Shown here one piece after another: positions 32,442-45,384 of a stretch of DNA of 64,000 nucleotides. The translations under genes and the position numbers were made by a program. This DNA is from Apodospora peruviana. Its lineage: Eukaryota > Ascomycota > Sordariomycetes > Sordariales > Lasiosphaeriaceae. The stretch spans positions 1,704,001 to 1,768,000 of the forward strand of contig JAUEDM010000003.1 of the NCBI GenBank assembly GCA_033439685.1, written 5' to 3'. Under the pieces are notes generated by a model that saw only the letters and a program-made list of their open reading frames with translations, made no database searches and had not been told where the DNA came from. Position 1 is the first letter of the stretch, and every line of letters starts with the position of its first letter.

Positions 32442-34633
32442 CCAGATGGCCTACGCCCCGTGGATGCCCCGAACCTCAAGAGAGGCCGCTCTTGGAGGTC
32501 GTCGGGTGGGGGATAGGGAGGGGGGACGGATGGAAAGATCTGTTTGCCTCTCTTTTTTAGTGAGGTGCGGTAGCGTTGGCCAGTCTTGCGATACAACATC
32601 GCTTTTGACTGCCAATTGGCTTCCGGAACTTGGGTCGCCTGTGCTTGCGCTGTCGGTGTTTTTGCAACCAAAACATGGGGCGTTCAACAACGGATCCAAG
32701 ACGCTTTTCGTCGTCTTTGCGGGCCACTTCAACTTGGCCCGGCTTTACCCTTCTCTTTTTGTCAATATGCGCTCTCTCTGTTTAACCTGTGGCCCTCTCC
32801 CCGTTGATGCTAACTAGGTAGCTAACCGCCAATCTGGCACCACAAGTCTGCCAGAGTGGTGTCAGCCGAAGCCTCAGGGATGGTTCGTTGTTGGAGAGCT
32901 GGATTACCGTGGCTCCGCTGGATGTGACTAAAAGGAGAAGCGTCACCGCAGCAGGGGCTGCTTGCGAGAAACGATGGAGGGAGGATGCACTCGGTTTAGA
33001 GTCAACAGGGCCAGAGCAGTTATAGGAGTTGGAGTGCAATTCTGTCTATCAGCTCGTATAATGCAGGCGAGGCTAGTTGTACACGTCCTGATATTGCCCT
33101 TGTATCTTCGTGAGATGAATGGATGATTAAGTGAAATGCCAGTACGTCGGTGCGTGGTTAGACGGGCAGGGGTTGGATCGAAGGCAGAAGCTCAGCCGTC
33201 TCCTCCACGGTCCGCGGAATACATTGCATGTTTTAAAGCAGCTCGTTACGTATCTTGAAGATCCATCTCGCTTCTTTCAAAGGTCTTCAGCTATTTGTAT
33301 CGCCATGTCATTGAACTAACGTGGTCCAAGGTACAGGACCTACTTTGGGCGTTGGTCCCAACTGGTGGACAGAGACGGGCCGGTAGGACCGTTAAACCGA
33401 TCTGCCAAGGAGAGGATGGTGGATCAGGTAGGTACTAAGGTGGCAGGTGGCCTTGAGATGATCAGACAGCAGAAAGCAAAGAAATCGTCCTGACGCACAA
33501 AGGCTAGGCGACTGCGTGGCCGAACACATTCCTCAATTGTGCTCTCTATCATTGTCATTCTGGATGAGACGATGCTGTCTTTCCAAGTACTGACCAGTAC
33601 ACGATTATGACGGAACTGAACACATGTTTTTTTCGATCCAGAAGGGCATTACTACCTGATCTATGTAGTGTAAGATCGGGTAGCAAGTGGTCGAGAGATC
33701 CCGTCAATATATTGTGAGTCGGCGGGGAATGTGACGCTGGCAACGGGGCAGTGTGTGGCCACTGGCCCACGTCGGCGTGCCATAACGTCAATACGTCATT
33801 GTGTAATCGAACCTCGATAGGCCCGCAAGGTACAAACCTTACACCCCCCTTCCACCGGCAAGGTCGACACTTTTAGTTTCCCGGGCTAATCGGATGATGC
33901 AAACAGCATGCGTGGCTTTAACCTGCTTTGTTCGACTTTTTATAAGAAGGGGGGAGTGGGAAATTTCCGTACGTGGATTTTACAGGGTACTTCTCGTTCG
34001 CAAGATTTTGCGGGGTTGCCGATCTCCCACGCCAGGAAGCTGCCCGTGCTGCCCTGGCCACATTTCTACCTAGCTGTCTAACCTTCTCCGGGGTCTTCCC
34101 TGACGACATTAAACCATCACCACTTTCCACTCAAGCACCCGATACACCGCATACCAGCCAGTGCTTCTGCCACCGTAACACACGGTCAACACACGGTCGA
34201 GAGAGGCGCCAACATTCGCCAAGTAGCTCTCTAACACGTACCTTATATTCCTCTGCAAACACGGAAGGTTTAGGCCGCTGACGCAATCGTTGCCGCGACG
34301 CCGCAGGCGAAGAACCGAAACAGATTGGGACAGCGGCAAGTGCTTGTGGCCTCTGACTGCCCCCTAGGAAAAAGCACAAAGCGATTCGTACAGTCCCCAG
34401 CTGAACGCTTGTAACCACTGTGCTTCCGCTGGTTGCGTACTACTTTAGTCCTCTCTTCGGCCGACACTGTGCTCCGAAGTTCTCGGACTTGACCGATCTG
34501 GAAGTTGCCTTGGTCGGGGATCAGGCGAAGTTGACACGACTTGGTTCGGGCCCAAACCAGAGGCAAACCTTAACTCAGATGCCCTGACATTTCATGCATC
34601 GCGCCAACGGTCAAACACCCGAACCCGACCACC
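32442..34633. other. Spacer between EMG1 and SLM1
   Basis: 2.2 kb with no convincing gene on either strand; all frames are short and lack family motifs. The right half holds the SLM1 promoter and leader. Confidence 0.5.
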
Positions 34634-37359
34634 ATGGCGACTGCCAAGTCCCGAACTTCTGCTTCCCTTCACAGCACTCACGACCGCGGGTATGGCGCGC
34701 CTGGATATTTTCCCCAGCAGCAGCAGAATTTCCGTAACCAGGTACCTGGTGCTGATGCTGAGACGTTCTCCAATACCCTCGCCAATTCACATACCGGCCA
34801 GCCTGACTATGCCGGCCACCTTGCCGCGCCCGTCGCCACCCGCCCGGCCAAATTCACAGAGGAGTGGGATGCCAGCCAGCGCGGAAGCTCTATCATAGAC
34901 GGCTCCGGCCCTGAACACAGTAGCAATATGCACCGGTCCAACTCCTTCTCCGGCTCGGTGACCACCCACCTGACCGGGGAGGGTACAACGACTCTCTCGC
35001 GCGGCAACACGCTGAAGAAGAAACCCTCGTTGCGGCGGGGCGGGAGCCTGAAGCGCAGCAGTAGTCGTCGGAGCATGAAGGCGGGGAGTGTTAGGAGTCT
35101 TGCTCTCCAGTCCACGACCGACCAGGACGAGATCAACAGTGCATTTTACTGTCCCGTGCCTACTGCGGGCAACCCCACGGACGTTCTCGCCAACAGGTTC
35201 CAAGGTATGTTTCCCCTCCTGGTTGCGCAAAGAATCACGTTGAATGGCACTCTCTGACAGCCCCCGGTGTCTGGCAGCTTGGCGCAAAATCCTAAAAGAC
35301 CTCATCACATACTTTAGAGAAATTCAGACGCATTACGAGCATCGAGCCAAGTCGCTGCTCAAGCTCACGAATGTACTCAATAATACCGCAACTCCACCAG
35401 GTTTCCTTGCATCCGGTGGACTGGACGATGCTCTACAGATATTGAGAAACTACAACAAGCAAGCCGTTGCTGAGGCGAACAAAGCTAGGGAGATCGAAGA
35501 GGATGTCATCCTCGCTCTCACAGGACTGCGAAGTGACCTGCATCAAAAGATCAAGGAGATTAAGAATCTGTCTGGCGACTTCAAAAATGCGGTCGAGAAG
35601 GAAATGGAAACGACGCGGAGAGCGGTGAACCACCTTCAGGATGTCCTGGGCCAGACCGAGCTGGACTCAGCAATGACGACAGGCAAACAAGACCCTTACC
35701 TGCTGAGGTTGGCTGTCGACCGGCAACTTGAGAGGCAAATCGACGAAGAAAATTATCTGCATCAGGTATGCGTGATTTCAACTTTGCCCCGCCCCCCTTC
35801 TCAACCACCTAATGCTAATCCACTCCAAGGCGTACTTAAATTTGGAAAACTCAGGTCGCGAACTGGAATCCATCGTTGTCGGCGAGATCCAAAAGTCTTA
35901 TAACGCGTACGCTGCCATACTCAAGCGTGAAGCAGATGCAGCCTACAGCGCCATTGAGGAACTCCGGACCGGCCCGATATCCATGCCCAAGGATACCGAA
36001 TGGGGCTCTTTTGTTCAGAGAGATGACCGCTTTGTCGACCCCGATGTGCCTATGCGCTCAACCGAGTTCATCCATTACCCTGGCCGTGATCATTATGCAT
36101 GTCAAGAAATCCGAGCAGGTCTCCTGGAGCGTAAGAGCAAGTACCTGAAGAGTTACGCAGCTGGATGGTCAGTTACCTCCCACCCTATAACCGTAGAACT
36201 ATAATCATGTCCGTGGCTAAGATGAAGCATCAGGTATGTACTCTCTCCGACTCACCTCCACGAGTTCAAGTCTGCGGATAAGACACAGGCGCCAGTCATG
36301 TCGCTTTACCTTCCGGAACAAAAACTCGGATCGCATTCGGCCGAGGGCGCTTCGTCAAATAAGTTTATACTCAAAGGCCGCCAGACGGGTTCTATGCACC
36401 GTGGCCACACCTGGGTTTTCCGTGCTGAAAGTCACGATACGATGCTGGCTTGGTACGACGATATCAAAGCCCTTACAGAGCGAACCCCTGAAGAACGTGG
36501 CAACTTCTTGCGGGGGCATGGCCGGAGTCTCAGCAGGTCCTCACAGCGCTCGTCTATGAGCAGCGATGGGGTCAACGATGACGAGGAACCACCGTTCACG
36601 GCAACCGTGGAGTCAGCCAACCCGCAGCCAAAGCAGGACGTGTTGCAGAGGCGTCCGTCAGGTGGGCGCTTCCCATCTGATCTCCAGGTAAATGCACAGA
36701 GAGGCTTACAGGTTCCGGTCTCGCCGCTCAGCGTGAGCTCTGGATTCAACGAAGACGCCAATGGCGATGTTGCGGCCGCTGGCGCTCAACCGGGTTCGTA
36801 TGGACAACAGTCTTATGGCTTCCAGGAGGGTAATTCTGGTGATGCAACTGGGGTGCGCCGCAATGACACGCTTCCCCGCCCAGTTCATCCTGATATGGCC
36901 TATAGCAACGCCGATGAGCAATTTGCTGGGAGGAGAATGATTCAGGATCCTGTGCTTCTTGGCAATTCTCACTCCCAGAGATCTTCATTATCTCGTGAAG
37001 ACGCCGGCGGCTTACAGTGGACTGAGGCACCCCAAGTTGACCAAGCTGGTGCAGACGCCGGTGCGGGTTCTAACCTTGGACTAGGCGGTGTCATGGCTGG
37101 CGTTTCCGTCTCGAAGTCCCAGACACGCATGGTTTCCCCGGAAGGCGGTAATGGGCCTGACCGACCCGGTTATAGAGAGCACAGCGAAGCGACCGAGGGC
37201 GTGCACGATGGAATGCGGAACATGAATGGCGGCGTGTACCGGAACGAAAAATCAACACGGCCAGCAGGCGGAGCAATTCGTAATGACAGCATTCCGACCA
37301 TCTCCCATCTTCACATTCCTGGGGAATATCCCAGGGGGGCGGGGACACCACCTTCTTAG
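34634..37359 (+). CDS. SLM1: PH-domain protein Slm1/Slm2-like, TORC2 effector
   Basis: Slm proteins bind PI(4,5)P2 at eisosomes and carry signals to TORC2 and Ypk kinases, affecting actin and sphingolipids. Four exons: 34634-35204, 35278-35765, 35830-36167, 36234-37359, giving 840 aa. The N-terminus is disordered, with basic Ser-rich RRGGSLKRSSSRRSMKAGS, a likely phosphorylation region. A coiled F-BAR-like region follows (WRKILKDLITYFREIQTHYE, then RELESIVVGEIQKSYNAYAA). The PH domain begins near YVLSPTHLHEFKSAD and includes LYLPEQKLG and HTWVFRAESHDTMLAWYDDI. The C-terminal third is a low-complexity tail. All joins are phase-consistent. Confidence 0.92.
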
Positions 37360-38610
37360 CAGCTTTCTTGTCATACATTCAAGTACATCCACATTTCGTT
37401 GTTGCTGGCGCAGCTGATGACATGGTGCCAGCTTCCGATTCGAAATCGGGGGATGGTCTGGTAAAATAGACCGTGTTGCACCACCTGGCACACCTACGGC
37501 TGCTTTGTTGGGACTCTCTTCGCGTTGTGGCGTTTGCGGTTCCCACCTTCACTTTCCTCCTTCCTGCGTTGCAACTTCTGTCGAGCCATGTTTTGTCAAT
37601 ACCACAACTGCATTGCCATTTCAGATTTCTTTTATCCACGTCAATTGTGATGGGGATGGTGGGAGCGGCAGTGTTGGAAGGTGGAGTGGCGATTGACCCA
37701 GCCCTGTCTCTCCCTCCCTGGGTAGACTAGAATGTTTACAATGACCTACTTACCACCGTTTGTTACATTCCTACTGTGGGTTATTATGTACATCATTCTT
37801 CTCCCTCCGTGACACGTTCGCATTTCCTCGTCAACCCGGTTGTGCCCATCCTTTCAACCTTGTCCGCATGTAGGTGACTACTGACTTTCCCGAAATTGAA
37901 TCCAGTGGGTTAGAGACGACAGCATGGAAAACCGACGTCCTCTCTCGGTATGGGCAGATGCAGAGCCCATCGAGGCGCTGCAACGTGCAGCATATGCCAT
38001 GGTGATGGCGACCGAATCGTTCAGGAGACAGTTCCAAACTCCCGGACCTACGCGGCGTCCTGGTGTGTCTAGTCCGAGACTTGAGTCGGTGGCGGCACCA
38101 CTTCTATCAGCAAGAGACGCACCCGGAGAGGTCAATGGGAGCAACTTGAGCCTGAATCTGCCCAACACTCCCGAGACACAACGATATCTCAGCCACACGG
38201 CGAATACCAGTACCTCGGACCTCGTGGGCGCACGCCCTTCGCATGTACCCGACTCCACTGTCGCTTGGACTTCCGGGCCCCTTTGCATCACCGAGGACAT
38301 TTCGTCGTGATAGATCACTCGACTCCCTGGGAACTAGTTTCTCGCCAGTACCTGCCTCGGGTCCTCGGCTACCCTCGTGTCGCCTCCCGATGTCACAGCC
38401 GGCTTGCATATGCAATGGCCTCCCCAGTCATTCGAAGGCTCACCTCCACCGAGGCACCACGCAGGAGAACCTGGGAAACCGAGGTCGACGCACAGGCATA
38501 GTTCGTATGAGCCCGGAGGCCGCCGGTGCGGGTTCCGTCGAAAGATGACGCTGGGTCAGGTGGGCGCCGTCCCGTTGCTGAGGACCACCAAACACCCATA
38601 CATATAGGCA
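37360..38610. other. Spacer or degenerate N-terminal region upstream of the MFS gene
   Basis: The first 560 bp is the SLM1 3' flank. From 37924 three overlapping plus-strand frames read like Pro/Ser-rich disordered protein: 37924-38310, 38243-38548 (with SLDSLGTSFSPVPASGPRLP) and 38377-38607 (SPPDVTAGLHMQWPPQSFEG), plus 38526-38816 in the third frame. They look like pieces of one long N-terminal extension in different frames. See the findings. Confidence 0.4.
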
Positions 38611-40628
38611 GTGGAGGACGGAAACATACCCCTCATGATTCACGACCTGAGCCTAAAGCAGGAGACGTCCAGGTCCCGATCTACTCGTCCCGATGGGTTC
38701 TCTGCGGTGGGGGAAATTCTCTTCGTCCTGGTCCTCTATCTGGCTCAGATGCTCATGCTCGGCGGGCTTGCCCAGGCGCTGGTCCCAGCCCAGATCATAA
38801 GCCAGTCGTTTCTTGACTCGAACGCAGGGACCACCGCATGGTATTGGGCGGCCTACGGGCTCACGTCGGCCACGTTTGTTCTGCCGTCGGGACGCCTAGG
38901 GGATCTGTTTGGGCACAAGAAGATATTCCTCATCGGATGTGTCTGGTTTGCGGTATGGAGCTTAGCTGCCGGTTTTGCCCCCGATGTCCAGCAAGGGGTT
39001 CAGAATGGGAACGTCTATTTCTGTTTCTGCCGCGCCATGCAGGTAAGTCGGCAAAGAGCACCTGTCCACTTCGATCAGTCTGGGCTGTCTTGCTAGCGTG
39101 TGGTTAAAAGGATATCGGGCCAGCGCTCCTTGCCCCCAACGGGCAAGCATGCTGGGGAGGACTTATCCGCCGGGCATGAGAAAAACCGTCGTCCTTTGTC
39201 TCTTTGGTGCATGCGCCCCTGCTGGTTTTGTCATCGGAGGCATCGTGGCTAGCTTGTTTGCCCTCAAGGCCTCCTGGCATGGGCTTTCCACACCATGGCT
39301 GTCACTTGCGTGGTACTAGGTTGCGTTAGCAACTTCGCACTGCCTACGGTTCAGAAGACGATTTGGAAGGAGACCGAGAGCCTATGGAGACAGCTTGATG
39401 GGTACGGCATGGCGTTATGTGTCAGCGGCCTTGTTCTCGTTAACTTCGCCGTCAACCAGGCCCCTATCATCTCGTGGTCCACTCCGTACACCTACTTCAT
39501 CTTGATTATTGGAGTCATGCTGATCACGGCGTTTGTGCGGCATGAATGTCTGACGTCGACGCATCCGTTAGTACCCATCTTGGCGATGAAGTCCACGACC
39601 AACTTCTTGCTCGGCTGCACGGCCGCAGGCTGGGGCTGCTTTGGGATCTGGATCTACTACACCTTTGCCTTCCTCGAAGGACTGCGCCGCTTGTCTCCCT
39701 TGGAAGCTTGCCTTTACTTCCTACCAGCGTACGTTCTTCCGCATCCCTGCTCGGTCTTGTTATACTTATACTAAAGCCGCTTACTCTGTACTAGCCCTTT
39801 CAGTGGCCTGGTTGCCAGTGCTCTTGCTGGCTTTCTGATGACACGGGTCAATCCCAATGGATTATGCTGATATCCATGTGTGGCTTTTTCCTCAGCAGCT
39901 TGCTGCTCACCACTCCCTCTGTGGAGCAGATTCACTGGCTTAACACGTTCTTCGGCATCCTGATTATACCCTTTGTAAGCTCTCATCTCTCGACCCGTTG
40001 GCCATGGCATTTACTTACCGGATAATTTGTCTGAGCTAGGGAATGGATATAAGCAACCCCGCGGTATGTAGGCTAGGCCCTGGTCAATACTCGTATCTTA
40101 CCGCAGCTCTGTCTCTTATCCGACCTTATGTCGGTATCTTGATACTAAAGCTCCGCGTCTCACAGGCAACCATTCTGCTGAGCAACAATGTTTCCAAAGA
40201 GCACAAGGTTTGTTGTCAACTCCGCCAGCCAGATGTTAATAACATCCTTATCTGACTTGAGTTATCCCCCCAGGGAATTGCTGCCAGTCTGGTGGTGTCT
40301 ACAGTAAACTACTCGTATGTTAACATACATGCTCACCTCTCACCTTCCCCTTTGCCGCTCGTGCCAACCTTCCGTTGAAGTATTTCCCTTGCTCTTGGTA
40401 TCTCGGGAACCATTGAAATGGTATGTCAATTCGCTTCTCAGGTCATCTCGTCCCCCTCGTCCCGCTGAACTCCTTTTTGTCCTTCCTTCACCTCATGGCT
40501 GCTGATCATACATGCAGCGCACCAACGAAGACGGAAACAAGCCTTTGGCGGGATTTAGAGCATGTCAGTATTTCGGAACAGGACTGGGATTTTTGAGCGT
40601 TGTTCTGGCCTTGTGTTTCGCGCTTTGA
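38611..40628 (+). pseudogene. MFS drug:H+ antiporter (DHA2/14-TMS type) with at least three frameshifts
   Basis: Multidrug-efflux-type transporter of the plasma or vacuolar membrane. Exon pieces: 38611-39042, 39111-39728, 39795-39974, 40040-40063, 40166-40207, 40274-40314, 40381-40420, 40518-40628. Family marks include WYWAAYGLTSATFVLPSGRL with GDLFGHKK, GPALLAPNG, MLGRTYPPGMRKTVV, GMDISNPAATILLSNNVSKE and GISGTIEM. The frame breaks near 39148 (before MLGRTY), near 39278 (between KASW and WAFHTM) and near 39855 (between TRVNP and WIMLISMCGF). Each break is one missing base next to a C. All splice sites are intact and the codons between breaks are conserved, so decay is recent, or the local sequence has base-drop errors. 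Confidence 0.8.
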
Positions 40629-41049
40629 CTACTATCTCAATTCAGTGAAGCGGCGCAAAGCCGAATGGATATGAGTCGCTCGATAGAAAGCTAGATAGCC
40701 TTAACTTAATGTGATCACTGTAGTCTCCAGCTTGAAACGGCGTTCGACTCAGACTGCTCTGGCACCCGACGAGCCAGGTAGATGCAGCGAAGCAAAGGGT
40801 TCCAGTGGACTTTGTTGCCCACCCCATCAGCGTCACGTAGTTCCCAATACAAATAGCCACGCAAGGTCTTGTAGAAACCCAAACAAAAAGCTCCCAAGTC
40901 CTTCCGCAAAACGCCGGTTTAGCCAAGTCCAGACCTAGACACAGGACTCCGATTTTTTAAAATGGCTGTGTCGCTCGACGCCGAAATGGGCTGTGTGACT
41001 TGCGAATATGCCAGTGGTGTGCCTTCCGTTAACATTAGGCCCGTATCTC
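40629..41049. other. Spacer between the MFS gene and GAR1
   Basis: This 420-bp stretch lies between convergent genes; it holds only 3' flanks as far as can be seen. Confidence 0.5.
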
Positions 41050-41854
41050 TCAGAATCCCCGGCCTCTGCCGCCGCCGCCACGCGAGAAACCACCGCTGCC
41101 GCCACGCGAGAAACCACCTCTTCCTCCCCGTGGCGCGCCTCCCCGGCCTCCTCCACGACCGCCTGCTCCTCCACGGCCGCCGAATCCTCCTCCACCAAAA
41201 CCGCCACGGCCGCCACCCCTGCCTCTGGAGAAGCCACCGGGACCGCCGCGTCCACCGCGACCACCAGCGCCGCCTCGACCACCCTTCTTCACCTTGCTGA
41301 CGGTGCCCGGAGGGGGCTTCGGCTTGGGAAGGAACCTCTCCATCGGTAAGAGCTTCTCTGCCGCAATGTAGAACTTGTCGCCGTGCTTGAACGAGCCAGC
41401 CTGGATGCCTTCGGAGGGCTTGATAGTGAAGTAGACTTGGTTGATGGGTCCAAGGACTTCGTCCACCTTTCCAACTGATGTCTGTGTGGTTTGTCAGTCA
41501 GCTTTCAGACGATGCGTAGCGGCCGTTGGGCTGGGCAATGCGACAGAGTGGGGACCTGCGTAAAACATACCTTGTTCTCCAGGTATATCTGCGCGTTGAA
41601 CTGGGGAACCTTGGGGTTGATGCTCTCGCAGACCATCTCGCCTTCGCAGGGGTGGATGAATTTGCCCATCTCGACTACTGCGGCAGGAGGGCCCATGTCA
41701 CGTTGCTGGAAGCCTCCGCGTCCTGTGAAACACGATATCAGTCCACTGCCGCAATATTTGAATATGGCAAGGGCGTCTTGAGCTCACCTCCTCCTCGACC
41801 ACCGCCGAAGCCGCCGCCGCCTCCACGGCCGCGTGGAGCTCCGCGGAAAGACAT
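41050..41854 (-). CDS. GAR1: H/ACA snoRNP protein Gar1
   Basis: Core protein of H/ACA ribonucleoproteins, which pseudouridylate rRNA and snRNA in the nucleolus. Three exons: 41854-41788, 41722-41571, 41481-41050, giving 216 aa. The N-terminal RGG region (MSFRGAPRGRGGGGGFGGG) is split from the core by intron 1. The Gar1 core has MVCESINPKVPQFNAQIYLE, VGKVDEVLGPINQVYFTIKP, and FYIAAEKLLPMERFLPKPKP. The C-terminal RGG region of about 80 residues ends GRGRGF and is a likely arginine-methylation and RNA-binding tail. Divergent from the DNAJC3-like gene, 787 bp apart. Confidence 0.96.
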
Positions 41855-42641
41855 GGCGACCAATTGATTTTCTGTGTGGTTCTATTCGATATATTTGTAT
41901 CCGTGGATTGTGTCGAGTTATAATCGCATATATAGTGGTGGGTGATAGAAGACGCAAGCTCCGAATGGGAAGCTACTAGGCGAGGTCGGTACAAGTCCTT
42001 GGTCTGCCTTTTTTTTACGTCTTTCGCTTCGCTCTTTTTCGCGAAGGCGGTCAATATTTTTTTGCCGTTTCCTTAGTTTGCCTGTTTGACAGTGTAGTGT
42101 CGACCCCAGAACAGTGCGGGACCTAGACCCCGGGTCCACCCCGCTGCACTGCAGCCTCACTGCAGGGAAGTCTATCCCCCTATGCACCCTCAAGGCCAAG
42201 TACCAGATCACTTAGTGGCCAGATTTCCGCTTGTAGATACTTCTATTTACTTGTACTTATCACCAGATTAAAGGTACCTCTTATCGCAGACAAGATTGGG
42301 TACATCACATCATCCCCTAGCGCCTGTATACTGTCAGCTTCATTCACTGTTCTGATTGCCATGTCCAAAAAGGACAAGTTGTCAGGTCGATTACAGTCCC
42401 GGTATATCAGCAACCACCACATCCTCTCGACCTTCCCGTCTTCCTCTATTACCTACCCGACAAAGTCTTTTGATGATTAGCTAGCGCTCCCGGGCTGCCT
42501 ATGCCCTTACGCCCCTAATTCTCTACGATCATTTGGTCCCTAGACTAGATTGGCAAAAAGCGAGAGCATTATCCATCCCCCAATTTGCTCTCCGTCGAGT
42601 ACCCTCCCTCCCTGTATCTAGTCCCCCACTTCGTCGCCATC
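41855..42641. promoter_or_regulatory. Divergent promoter of GAR1 and the DNAJC3-like gene
   Basis: This 787-bp region has T-rich tracts on the GAR1 side and CT-rich leader sequence on the right side. No coding frame or clear site was recognised. Confidence 0.4.
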
Positions 42642-44289
42642 ATGCTAGTTCGCTTCTCAACTCTTGCCTTCGCTGCGAGCGTCGGCATCTTCTCGACGCC
42701 ATCATCATCGCTGGTAGACGCCCTCTCAACATCGGATATCCCCTCGGACACGCCGGTATCTTCCCTCCTAGCAACGGCGCAGAACCATCTTTCCCGAGGC
42801 GAGACTCACGATGCTCTCGTTTACTACGATGCGGCCATTGCCCGCGATCCTGCCAACTACCTGACGTTGTTTAAGCGTGCAACCACATATCTATCGCTCG
42901 GGCGCACGTCGCAAGCTACCGATGATTTCAACAAGGTGTTGTCCATCAAACCTGGCTTCGAGGGCGCTCATGTTCAGCTAGGCAAAATCAAGGGCCGCAG
43001 TGCCGACTGGGAGGGTGCAAAGGAGCAGTACCAAAAGGCGAGGAAAGCAGACGAGCTCGCCACGCTGGAGGAGGCACAAGGGGCCGCCGCGCTCGCAGAG
43101 GCCGCCGAGAAAAGTGGCAACTGGGAGGAGTGTGTTAGCCAGGCTAGCGTTGCGATCCAGGTAGCGAACAGGGCAGCCTCGCTGCGGGAGTTGCGAGCCC
43201 GGTGTCTTTTCGAGCGCGGCGACGCCGAGATGGGAATGAGTGATCTACAACACGTTCTGCAAATGAAGCCCGGGGACACATCGCCCCACGTCAAGATTTC
43301 AGCAATTACATTTTATGCGCTTGGAGACGTTCAAAATGGCATGACAGCCATCAGGAAATGCTTGCACTCCGATCCAGAATCCAAGATCTGCAAGAAGCTG
43401 TTGAGGGAAGAGAAAACAACGGACAAGACGCTGCAGAAGGTCTCGAAGGCTCTGGAGAAGAACCAGCCCATGACGGCTGTGCGCCATCTTATCCCGACGA
43501 GCGACAGCGAGGGTCTAATAAACGAGGTCAAGGCCCAGGTGAAGACCCTACGAGACGATGGGATAATTCCCCAATCAGCCGGAAATGTTCTGGTAGCCAC
43601 GCTTGTAGAAATGGCCTGTCAAGCATACTACGAGGTAAGCTATACATAAAGTAGCCCATACCGTATATTGTCAAACTAACTAACCCTCCCTCCCGCAGTC
43701 AAACAGCAAAAAGGCTCAAGAATTCTGCGAAGAGTCCCTCAGCTTGGACGAGAACGCCTTCTACGGTCTCTTGCACAAGTCCAAAGTCCAGCTCGAGGCT
43801 GAAGATTTCGAGGCCAGCATCAACACGCTCAAAAAGGCCCAAGAAGTACGACCGGATAGGCAAGACGTGATCAATCCGCTCATGCAGAAGGCCCAGGTCG
43901 CTCTCAAGCGCAGCAAGACCAAGGACTACTACAAGGTACTTGGCGTCGCCCACGACGCCGACGAGCGGCAGATCAAGTCGGCCTACCGCAAGCTCTCAAA
44001 GCAGCACCATCCAGACAAGGCAGCAAAGCAAGGCCTCACCAAGGAGGCAGCCGAGAAGAAGATGTCGAGCATCAACGAAGCGTACGAAGTCCTCAGCGAC
44101 CCCGAACTCCGCGCCCGCTTCGACCGTGGCGATGACCCCAATTCACACGAGGGGCAGCAGCAGGGTGGTCCCTTTGGAGGAGGCGGTGGTCATCCATTCA
44201 TGTTCCAACAGGGCGGTCCAGGTGGTGGTCAATTCCAGTTTAAGTTCGGTTCGGGTGGTTTCCCAGGCGGGTTCCCTTTTGGTGGGTAA
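42642..44289 (+). CDS. ER co-chaperone with TPR repeats and J domain (p58IPK/DNAJC3-like)
   Basis: Predicted ER-lumen J-protein that binds unfolded chains by TPRs and recruits the Hsp70 BiP/Kar2. Two exons, 42642-43634 and 43699-44289, giving 527 aa. The start at 42642 gives a signal peptide (MLVRFSTLAFAASVGIF); an in-frame ATG at 42585 would bury it, so it was not chosen. TPR-like helices run from about residue 40 to 400 (for example ALVYYDAAIARDPANYLTLF and RATTYLSLGRTSQATDDFNK). The J domain is DYYKVLGVAHDADERQIKSA with HPD at about 435-437. A Gly/Phe-rich tail ends the protein (GGFPGGFPFGG). No HDEL-type retention signal is present. Confidence 0.93.
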
Positions 44290-45384
44290 AGTGGATGGAT
44301 GGCCGCTGTTTGTTTTCTTGGTTAAATATAGGCCTTTTTTGTTTCGCATGCTCTTTTGCATCGGGCGTTCTATGGTGTTCAAGAAATCCATTCCGCCTTC
44401 TAAATTCCCCCCAAGACACACTATCAGGCGTGTCTTGGAATGTGTTGTGTAGGGTGCGGTTGTTGGTTGTCGTTCTCGACTAGTTCCTCTGGGATGAGTT
44501 TATACCGCTAATTCATCAAATGCTGTTTTATCTATACATTTAGAATGGTAACCGGAACGCCTTTTCTGTGTCAGTGCTTAGAGAGAATGAGAAAGCGGTT
44601 GTCATTACGTCATCACCTCCCGGCTAGTGATATGCCTCAGCAAAGCACATCACCCCCCAAGAAACCTTGGGCTAGTTTTCAAAGTTTCCAATTCTCCATG
44701 AATATGGAAATCAGCTCAATCTTGTAACCCTAGTATGGAAGGTGGATTTTATTTTCCCATGGCTTAGACCTAATATGAGGTAACCCCAGGCATATCCATG
44801 TTTTAACGTTATTTCGTGATGTCATGGGATCCATGAGGAACCTACCCATAGGTATCATCTCACACGACAATTCCATACAGTGACATGAAGTGTGCTTATG
44901 TCTGAGTTTGGTATACTGGCTTCGCCTGTTGAAATTCACGGCGACGACAAAAATATATTATGTACACGGGTGATTGGTTTATGCCCAGGCTCCCTAGTTC
45001 CAAAAAACGATATCTAAAGCGCTTCCCCAGCCCGGGTGCCAAAGATCACTAGATAGAGCCGTATTTCTTACTCTCGTAGCTTCGAAGCAACGAGGGCCAA
45101 ATAATTTTGACATGCCATTCGAAGATCGATCAACCTTATCCTAGCTGAGGAGCACATCACATACTTTCGAAGGAAGGCACTCGAGGTTGAAGCCACATCT
45201 CTCCGTATGAAAACGGCTTTCCAATCTCCAGACTTAAGACTCACGTTGATTTCAAGGACGACATCGCGTCCCGCATCTATGATCATGATGATGCTGATGT
45301 CGAGTCGTTATGATGAATGAAGTAAGCTCTATAGAGGGGACAAACAGTTAGCAACAACCCGACAGACACGACGTGGCTGAAGAC
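44290..45384. other. Spacer between convergent genes
   Basis: 1.1 kb of AT-rich sequence. The frame 45068-45286 (minus) is short and without family resemblance. Nothing else is seen. Confidence 0.5.

Noticed and set aside
37924..38310. Separate 128-residue gene upstream of the MFS transporter
   Set aside because: Its Pro/Ser-rich text seems to carry on in other frames toward the transporter, so it is more likely part of a degraded N-terminal extension.
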